NCBI GenBank assembly: GCA_026399835.1
Contig: JAPLQE010000043.1
Span: 36,024 to 100,023 of the forward strand
Source: Burkholderiales bacterium
GTDB taxonomy: Bacteria; Pseudomonadota; Gammaproteobacteria; Burkholderiales; Burkholderiaceae_E
Direction: 5' to 3'
DNA length: 64,000 nucleotides
Shown: piece after piece, positions 56,977 through 64,000 of the stretch
Position numbering within the stretch: the first letter of the stretch is position 1
How the letters are laid out: each line of letters starts with the position of its first letter
Made by a program: the position numbers and the translations under genes
The notes under the pieces: generated by a model
The model's database searches: none
The model's input: the letters and a program-made list of their open reading frames with translations, nothing else
What the model was told of the DNA's origin: nothing

Positions 56977-59900
56977 GTCCGCAGGATCCGTCCGGGCCGG
57001 CCACGCCGCCCGCGGCCGCCTCCGGCGCGGACCGCTTCAACATCTCCGCCGCCGCGATCCGTCACCCGCAGCTCACCCTGTTCTTCCTGCTGGTCATCGC
57101 GATCGCCGGCTCGATGTCCTTCTTCAAGCTCGGTCAGCGCGAAGACCCGGACTTCACGTTCCGGGGGATGGTCATCCGCACGATCTGGCCCGGCGCGACC
57201 ACCGAGCAGGTCGACCAGCAGATCACCGACCGGATCGAGAAGAAGCTGCAGGAGACGCCGCACTTCAAGTGGACCCGCAGCTATTCCAAGCCCGGCGAGT
57301 CGCTGATCGTCCTCGAGCTGCTCGACACCGCGCCGCGCAAGGAGGTGCCGCAGGTCTGGTACCAGGTGCGCAAGAAGGTCGGCGACATCCGCCAGAGCCT
57401 GCCCGCCGAGGCGATCGGGCCGTTCTTCAACGACGAGTTCGGCGACGTCTTCGGTACCATCTATGCGTTCACGGCCGACGGCTTCACGCTCGCCGAGCTG
57501 CGCGACCGGGTCGAGAGCGTGCGCCAGGAGCTGCTGCGCCTGCCCGACGTCTCCAAGGTCGAGCTGGTGGGCACGCAGGACGAGAAGGTGTTCGTCGAGC
57601 TCTCGCCGCAGCTGCTCGCCAACCTCGGCATCGATCCGCAGCGCATTGCCGAGCAGCTCGCCGCGCAGAACGTGGTGGCGCCCGCCGGCACGGTGCAGGG
57701 CGAGAGCCGTCAGGTGCCGCTGCGGGTGACCGGTCAGTTCGACACGGTGCGCGAGGTCGAGGCACTGCGCCTGAACATCGGCGGGCGCTCGGTCAGGCTG
57801 GGCGATGGCGCGCGTGTCTGGCGCGGCTATTCGGATCCGCCGGTCTGGACCATGCGCTACGGCGGCAAGCAGGCGATCGGCCTGGCGGTCTCGATGGTGC
57901 CGACCGGCGACGTGCTGCGCCTGGGCGAGAACCTCGAGCGGACGATGGCTCGCCTCAAGGCCGACATGCCGGTCGGCATCGATTTCGCGAAGGTCTCCGA
58001 CCAGCCGCGGCTGGTGGAGAAGGCCGTCGGCCTCTTCATCACCTCGCTGCTCGAGGCGGTCGCGATCGTGCTCGTGGTGTCCTTCGTGAGCCTCGGGCTG
58101 CGGGCCGGCAGCGTCGTCGGGCTGACCATCCCGCTCGTGCTCGCCGGGACCTTCCTGCTGATGGCCTGGTTCGGCATCGACCTGCACCGCATCTCCACCG
58201 GCGCGCTGATCATCGCGCTCGGCCTGCTGGTCGACGACGCGATGATCGCCGTCGAGATGATGGCCCGAAAGATGGAGGAGGGCTGGGACCGCTTCAGCGC
58301 CGCCACCTTCGCCTACCGGAGCACCGCCTTCCCGATGCTCACCGGCACGCTGATCACCGCCGCCGGCTTCCTGCCGATCGCGACTGCGAAGTCCACCACC
58401 GGCGAGTACACCTTCGCGATCTTCGCGGTGGTCACCATCGCGCTGCTGGTCTCCTGGGTGGCCGCGGTCGCCGCGACGCCATTCATCGGCTACTACGTGC
58501 TCAAGGGCAAGCCGGCCGGCGCCCACCATGAAGTCTTCGACACGCCGTTCTACCGGCGGCTGCGGGCCACCATCGAGGCCTGCATGCGCTGGCGCTGGCT
58601 GACGATCGCCGCGACCGTGGGCCTCTTCGCGCTGGGCGTGCTCGGCATGAAGGCCACCGAGAAGCAGTTCTTCCCGTCGTCCGACCGTGCCGAGATCCTG
58701 GTCGAGATGTGGCTGCCCGAGGGCGCGTCCTACCGCGCCACCGAGACGCAGGCCAAGCGCTTCGAGGCGATCCTGGCCCGGGACGAGGACGTGGCGACCT
58801 TCGTCGGCTACGTCGGCAACGGCTCGCCGCGCTACTACCTGTCCCTCGATCAGCAGCTGTTCCGGCCGAACTTCGCGCAGTTCGTCGTGCTGACGAAGGA
58901 TGTCGCCGGCCGCGACCGCGCGCTGCCGCGCCTGCGGCGCGCGCTCGACGACGAGTTCCCCGGCATCCGGGCGCGCGCGTTCCGCACGCCGCTCGGCCCG
59001 CCGGTGGCCTACCCGGTGCAGTTCCGCGTGCTCGGCAGCGATGCGCAGCGGCTCAAGGCGATCGGCGAGCAGGTCGCCGAGGTCATCCGCGCCGACCCGA
59101 GCACCCTCGACGTGCACGCCGACTGGGGCGAGCGCGCGCCGGCGATCCGCATCGACGTCGACCAGGACAAGGCGCGGGTGATCGGCCTGTCGAGCGGGCA
59201 GGTCGCCCGTGCGATCGGCGGCGCCGTGTCGGGCGCGACGATCGGCACCTTCCGCGAGCGCGACAAGCTCATCGAGGTGGTGCTGCGGGCGCCGCCGGCC
59301 GAGCGGGCGAGCCTCGCCAACCTGTCGAACCTGCAGATCCAGACCTCGCTCGGGCGCTCGGTGCCGCTGTCGCAGGTGGCCACGATCACCGAAGTGATGG
59401 AGGAGCCGATCCTCTGGCGGCGCAGCCGCGAGCCCAACCTCACCGTCCGCGCCGACATCGTCGAGGGCGTCCAGGCGCCCGACGTCACGATGGCCATCGA
59501 GCCGAAGCTCGCGGCGCTGCGTGCCGCGCTGCCGCCGGGCTACCGGATCGAGGCGGGTGGGCCGTTCGAGGAGAACGTGAAGGCGCAGGCATCGATCAAC
59601 GCCGGCATGCCGGTGATGCTCGCGCTGGTCTTGGCGCTGCTGATGATCCAGCTGCAGCGCTTCTCGCTGACCTTCATGGTGCTGCTGACCGCGCCGCTTG
59701 GCATCGTCGGCGTGGCGGCCGCGCTGCTCCTGTCGGGGCGCCCCTTCGGATTCGTCGCGATGCTGGGCACCATCGCGCTCGGCGGCATGATCATGCGCAA
59801 CACCGTCATCCTGGTCGACCAGATCCGGCAGTACCGGGACGAAGGGCACGGCGCGTGGGAGGCGGTCCGCGAGTCGGCGGTGCGGCGGTTCCGGCCGATC

Positions 59901-60131
59901 CTGCTCACGGCGGCCGCCGCGATCTTCGCGATGGTGCCGCTGTCGCGGGACGTGCTGTGGGGGCCGATGGCTTTCGCGATCATGGGCGGGCTGATCGTCG
60001 CGACCCTGCTGACGGTGCTGTTCGTGCCGGCGCTGTACGTCGCCTGGTACCGCGTCCGCCCCGACGCCATCACCGACCCGGCTCCCCGGGGTGGCGCCCC
60101 GGCGCACCCGACGGACGGTCTCGCCGCATAG
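56973..60131 (+). CDS. RND-family efflux pump, inner-membrane subunit
   Basis: A 1052-residue HAE1-type permease. A first transmembrane helix is TLFFLLVIAIAGSMSFFKLG, followed by REDPDFTFRGMVIRTIWPGA, which opens the first periplasmic loop. The proton-relay aspartates are in GLLVDDAMIAVEMM, and the second-half repeat shows LGGMIMRNTVILVDQIRQY. The full set of 12 transmembrane helices and two large loops is present. It exports drugs or other amphiphiles using the proton gradient; the substrate cannot be told from sequence. It is coupled to the adaptor by a 4-nt overlap. Confidence 0.94.
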   Translation: MSPQDPSGPATPPAAASGADRFNISAAAIRHPQLTLFFLLVIAIAGSMSFFKLGQREDPDFTFRGMVIRTIWPGATTEQVDQQITDRIEKKLQETPHFKWTRSYSKPGESLIVLELLDTAPRKEVPQVWYQVRKKVGDIRQSLPAEAIGPFFNDEFGDVFGTIYAFTADGFTLAELRDRVESVRQELLRLPDVSKVELVGTQDEKVFVELSPQLLANLGIDPQRIAEQLAAQNVVAPAGTVQGESRQVPLRVTGQFDTVREVEALRLNIGGRSVRLGDGARVWRGYSDPPVWTMRYGGKQAIGLAVSMVPTGDVLRLGENLERTMARLKADMPVGIDFAKVSDQPRLVEKAVGLFITSLLEAVAIVLVVSFVSLGLRAGSVVGLTIPLVLAGTFLLMAWFGIDLHRISTGALIIALGLLVDDAMIAVEMMARKMEEGWDRFSAATFAYRSTAFPMLTGTLITAAGFLPIATAKSTTGEYTFAIFAVVTIALLVSWVAAVAATPFIGYYVLKGKPAGAHHEVFDTPFYRRLRATIEACMRWRWLTIAATVGLFALGVLGMKATEKQFFPSSDRAEILVEMWLPEGASYRATETQAKRFEAILARDEDVATFVGYVGNGSPRYYLSLDQQLFRPNFAQFVVLTKDVAGRDRALPRLRRALDDEFPGIRARAFRTPLGPPVAYPVQFRVLGSDAQRLKAIGEQVAEVIRADPSTLDVHADWGERAPAIRIDVDQDKARVIGLSSGQVARAIGGAVSGATIGTFRERDKLIEVVLRAPPAERASLANLSNLQIQTSLGRSVPLSQVATITEVMEEPILWRRSREPNLTVRADIVEGVQAPDVTMAIEPKLAALRAALPPGYRIEAGGPFEENVKAQASINAGMPVMLALVLALLMIQLQRFSLTFMVLLTAPLGIVGVAAALLLSGRPFGFVAMLGTIALGGMIMRNTVILVDQIRQYRDEGHGAWEAVRESAVRRFRPILLTAAAAIFAMVPLSRDVLWGPMAFAIMGGLIVATLLTVLFVPALYVAWYRVRPDAITDPAPRGGAPAHPTDGLAA

Positions 60132-60215
60132 CCCCGCGGGGTCGCGCCGGGCGGGATCGGACCTTCGTCTACAATACCGCCCCGGGGCGAGCGCGGCCCC
60201 GGGGTTGAGCTCTCT
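60132..60215 (+). promoter_or_regulatory. tRNA-Leu promoter region
   Basis: TACAAT at 60170-60175 is a probable -10 box, about 40 nt before the tRNA. An 8-bp hairpin (60181-60188 with 60196-60203) lies between them and would be in the leader. No TTGACA-like -35 is apparent. Confidence 0.5.
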
Positions 60216-60300
60216 GCGGCCGTGGCGGAATCGGTAGACGCACCAGGTTTAGGTCCTGGCGCCGAAGGGTGTGGGAGTTCGAGTCTCCCCGGCCGCACCA
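60216..60300 (+). tRNA. tRNA-Leu (anticodon UAG)
   Basis: An 85-nt class II tRNA gene with the acceptor stem GCGGCCG/CGGCCGC. The D-arm carries GGCGGAATCGGTAGACGC, the anticodon stem CCAGG/CCTGG encloses loop TTTAGGT (anticodon TAG), a variable arm follows, and the T-loop is GTTCGAGTC. The 3' CCA is encoded. It decodes CUA (and by wobble other CUN) codons. It lies just upstream of tig, which is the usual place in related genomes. Confidence 0.97.
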
Positions 60301-60416
60301 GGGCTTCCCCGCAGCGGGCCTATGCCCCGCCGCCGCCCGTCCCTCCGAAACACGCCCCCCTGATCACGACACCCTGATCACGAAACCGATACGCTGACAC
60401 TGGACTACACAAGAAC
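60301..60416 (+). repeat. tig upstream region with a 12-bp direct repeat
   Basis: CCCTGATCACGA occurs at 60358-60369 and again at 60372-60383, a 14-bp period, each copy holding the palindrome TGATCA. The copies end 33 nt before the tig ATG. They may be a regulator site or a duplication; no consensus promoter is clear, though TACACA at 60405-60410 is a possible -10. Confidence 0.5.
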
Positions 60417-61721
60417 ATGGCGACTCAACTGGAATCGACCGGCGCGCTCGAGCGTCGCCTGAGCCTGTCGGTCTCGATGGCCGAGATCGGCTCGCAGGTC
60501 GAGCGCAAGCTGCGCGACATGGGCCGCACGATGCGCATGCCCGGCTTCCGCCCGGGCAAGGTACCCAAGAAGATGATCGAGCAGTCCTACGGCGCGCAGG
60601 TGCAGGCCGAGGTGCTGGGCGATGCCGTCTCCAAGGCGTTCTCGGATGCGGTCACCGAGCACGGCCTTCGGATCGCCGGCCAGCCGCGCATCGAGCCGCG
60701 CCAGGACGCCGGCGAGGGCGTCGCGGGCTTCACCGCGACCTTCGAGGTCTACCCCGAGGTCGCGCTCGGCGCGGCGTCGTCCCTGACCGTCGAGCGCGCG
60801 AACTGCGCGGTCGGCGACGCCGAGGTCGAGAAGACCGTCGAGATCCTGCGCAAGCAGCGCACCACCTTCGCCGAGGTCGAGCGCCCGGCCGCCGACGGCG
60901 ACCGCGTGACCATCGACTTCGTCGGAACGCTCGACGGCGTCGCCTTCCCCGGCGGCACCGCCACCGACTTCCCGTTCACGCTGGGCGAGGGCGGCATGCT
61001 CGCCGACTTCGAGAGCGGCGTGCGCGGTGCGGCGACGGGCGAGAAGAAGACCGCCCCGGTCGCCTTCCCCGACGACTACAACGCCAAGGAGCTGGCCGGC
61101 AAGACCGCCCAGTTCGAGGTGACCGTCAAGAAGGTCGAGGCCCCGAGCCTGCCCGAGCTCGACGAGGCCTTCGCCAAGCAGCTTGGCGTGGCCGACGGCA
61201 ACCTGGCCACGCTGCGCGACGACGTGCGCCGCAACCTCGAGCGCGAGGTGTCCCAGCGCCTGCGCGGCCGGATCAAGTCCTCGGTGATGGAGGCGTTGCC
61301 CAAGCTCGCCGAGATCGAGCTGCCGAAGTCCCTCGTGCAGGCCGAGTCCGAGCAGCTCGCCGAGCGCGCGCGCGCCGACTTCAAGCAGCGCGGCATGGAC
61401 CTCAAGGACATGCCGATCCCGGCCGAGGCCTTCGCCGAGAGCGCCGGCAAGCGCGTGCGCCTGGGCCTGATCGTCGCCGAGATCGTCAAGTCGCAAGGCC
61501 TGCAGGCCAAGCCCGACCAGCTGCGCAAGCAGATCGAGGAATTCGCCCAGTCCTACGAGAATCCGGGCGAGGTCATCCGCTGGTACTTCAGCGATCGCGA
61601 GCGCCTGGCCGAGGTCGAGGCGCTGGTGGTCGAGCAGAACGTGGTCGACTGGGTGCTCGGCAATGCGACGGTCACCGATACCCCGGTGGGCTTCGACGAG
61701 CTGATGGCCCAGAACGGCTGA
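60417..61721 (+). CDS. tig: Trigger factor
   Basis: A 434-residue ribosome-associated chaperone and peptidyl-prolyl isomerase. The ribosome-binding loop GFRPGKVP is at 43-50. The FKBP-type domain lies at about 160-245 ([16 protein letters not shown], then the [11 protein letters not shown] block). The C-terminal helical arms complete the protein. It binds nascent chains at the exit tunnel. It is followed by clpP and clpX as in many proteobacteria. Confidence 0.98.
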   Translation: MATQLESTGALERRLSLSVSMAEIGSQVERKLRDMGRTMRMPGFRPGKVPKKMIEQSYGAQVQAEVLGDAVSKAFSDAVTEHGLRIAGQPRIEPRQDAGEGVAGFTATFEVYPEVALGAASSLTVERANCAVGDAEVEKTVEILRKQRTTFAEVERPAADGDRVTIDFVGTLDGVAFPGGTATDFPFTLGEGGMLADFESGVRGAATGEKKTAPVAFPDDYNAKELAGKTAQFEVTVKKVEAPSLPELDEAFAKQLGVADGNLATLRDDVRRNLEREVSQRLRGRIKSSVMEALPKLAEIELPKSLVQAESEQLAERARADFKQRGMDLKDMPIPAEAFAESAGKRVRLGLIVAEIVKSQGLQAKPDQLRKQIEEFAQSYENPGEVIRWYFSDRERLAEVEALVVEQNVVDWVLGNATVTDTPVGFDELMAQNG

Positions 61722-61762
61722 TCCCACCCTCCCGACACAGCCTTCACTCAGCGAGAAAGACG

Positions 61763-62434
61763 ATGACCCGAAACAGCCTGGTCGAGGACCTGGTCAACGC
61801 GCATCTGGCCCAATCCCAGGAGCCGCGTGGCCTGGGCATGGTGCCGATCGTGATCGAGCAGAGCGGCCGCGGCGAGCGCGCCTACGACATCTACTCGCGG
61901 CTGCTGCGCGAGCGGGTGATCTTCCTGGTCGGACCGGTGATGGACCAGACCGCCAACCTCGTGGTCGCCCAGCTGCTGTTCCTCGAGTCGGAGAATCCGG
62001 ACAAGGACATCAGCCTCTACATCAACTCGCCCGGCGGCTCGGTGTCGGCGGGCCTGGCGATGTTCGACACGATGCGCTTCATCAAGCCCGACGTGTCCAC
62101 GCTGTGCATGGGCATCGCGGCCAGCATGGGCGCGTTCCTGCTGGCGGCCGGCGCGAAGGGCAAGCGCTATGCGCTGCCTAACGCGCGGATCATGATCCAC
62201 CAGCCCTCGGGCGGCGCGCAGGGCATGGCGTCGGACATCGAGATCCAGGCCAAGGAAATCCTGTACCTGCGCGAGCGGCTCAACCGCCTGATGGCGGAGG
62301 CCACCGGCCAGACCATCGAGCGTCTGGCCAAGGACACGGACCGGGACAACTTCATGTCCGCGGAAGATGCGGTAAGCTACGGACTGATCGATCGGACGCT
62401 GTCGAGCCGTACCGAGGCGACCCCGGCCGCGTGA
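61763..62434 (+). CDS. clpP: ATP-dependent Clp protease proteolytic subunit
   Basis: A 223-residue serine protease. The triad is S121 in [12 protein letters not shown]146 in RIMIHQPSG and D195 in [10 protein letters not shown]. The N-terminus includes a short propeptide before [20 protein letters not shown]. Fourteen copies form the chamber that works with ClpX. It follows tig by 41 nt. Confidence 0.98.
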   Translation: MTRNSLVEDLVNAHLAQSQEPRGLGMVPIVIEQSGRGERAYDIYSRLLRERVIFLVGPVMDQTANLVVAQLLFLESENPDKDISLYINSPGGSVSAGLAMFDTMRFIKPDVSTLCMGIAASMGAFLLAAGAKGKRYALPNARIMIHQPSGGAQGMASDIEIQAKEILYLRERLNRLMAEATGQTIERLAKDTDRDNFMSAEDAVSYGLIDRTLSSRTEATPAA

Positions 62435-62489
62435 CGCCCAACAGACGGGCCGCGTGCCGCGGCCCGGTCGGTCTCCCGTCGGAGAGAGC

Positions 62490-63752
<1,263 letters not shown>

Positions 63753-64000
63753 GGCGTCGGCCGGCGCTCGCCGGATCGTCGGTCGCGAAGGCCCCCGTCC
63801 CTCGGGGCGGGGCAAGCGGCTCGAAGCCCATCGGGTGCCGACCGGCACTCGCAATCGCCCGACCGACCGTCGGCACCCCCCAGCCGTCTCGCCGCCGCGG
63901 TTGCGGGCTTTCCCCGATTCCCGCGATCGTCGTTCCGTCACAGCATCGAGTCGTGCGGGACGAGGTGCCTGATCGGCCCTTGCGGTCCCGTGGACGGCAA
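63753..64000. other. Region downstream of clpX
   Basis: The last 248 nt contain no credible gene. A small stem (GCCCC/GGGGC, near 63791-63808) may stop clpX transcription. A 9-bp inverted repeat, GGGTGCCGA (63833-63841) and TCGGCACCC (63870-63878), encloses 28 nt and could be an operator or terminator arm. The next gene in related genomes is often lon, but it is not reached here. Confidence 0.4.

Noticed and set aside
56607..60107. An 1166-codon minus-strand open frame opposite the RND pump
   Set aside because: Antisense to the pump; the real strand has complete family motifs and transmembrane pattern.

Overview
This 64 kb window is a gene-dense, very GC-rich piece of a bacterial chromosome (roughly 70% G+C by eye; high-GC coding DNA gives long open frames on the non-coding strand almost everywhere). 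Gene content and order point to a betaproteobacterium of the Burkholderiales: mdh and a GntR regulator diverge in front of sdhCDAB-sdhE-gltA, followed by sucA-sucB-lpdA-zapE; rluD-pgeF lies next to phaC-phaB-phaR; then rimO, serB-mfd, ispD/ispF, tsaB-rimI-UDG, lplT/alr/radA, hpnCDE, and tRNA-Leu-tig-clpP-clpX. I would not name a genus. I see no insertion sequence, phage, CRISPR array, rRNA or integrase; this looks like core chromosome.

Layout. 1-7443 (minus strand): an MASE1-GGDEF-EAL signalling protein cut by the left edge, aconitase acnA, two small exported proteins and mdh. 7590-13531 (plus): gntR, the complete succinate dehydrogenase operon with its flavinylation factor, and gltA, closed by a clear intrinsic terminator. 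13609-14589 (minus): an unusual kinase-like protein without a phosphoacceptor domain. 14943-21719: the 2-oxoglutarate dehydrogenase complex genes and zapE. 21779-25617: a MoxR-type AAA ATPase/VWA pair resembling RavA-ViaA, plus a secreted charged coiled-coil protein, facing a PP2C phosphatase. 26491-31692: a YdcH-like protein, a DinG/YoaA helicase, bamD, rluD, pgeF and a small membrane protein. 31797-34971: polyhydroxyalkanoate genes. 35065-43933: rimO, a TrpB2-type enzyme, serB-mfd and a fused ispDF. 43947-46001: an EnvZ/OmpR-type two-component pair. 46176-52543: a small exported protein, tsaB-rimI-UDG, lplT divergent from alr-radA. 52590-55722 (minus): hpnC-hpnD-hpnE for squalene synthesis. 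55846-60131: a two-gene RND efflux system. 60216-63752: tRNA-Leu, trigger factor and ClpXP.

How the genes work together. The first third encodes much of the oxidative TCA cycle (aconitase, 2-oxoglutarate dehydrogenase, succinate dehydrogenase, malate dehydrogenase, citrate synthase), probably under the GntR/UTRA regulator whose gene shares a 146-bp divergent promoter region with mdh. Acetyl-CoA not burned here can go to PHA through phaB, phaC and phaR. The hpn genes turn farnesyl diphosphate into squalene, the hopanoid precursor, and ispDF supplies the isoprenoid pathway that feeds it.

The most unusual observation is in the PHA synthase. The gene is open and keeps its Cys-Asp-His triad, but the segment that in the Cupriavidus necator enzyme (recalled from memory) carries F420, W425 and D428 appears to be missing as a clean 34-residue in-frame gap. 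Other points worth a look are the IspD-IspF fusion, the kinase-like protein lacking a histidine domain, the missing phaA, and several promoter/operator arrangements that can be read directly.
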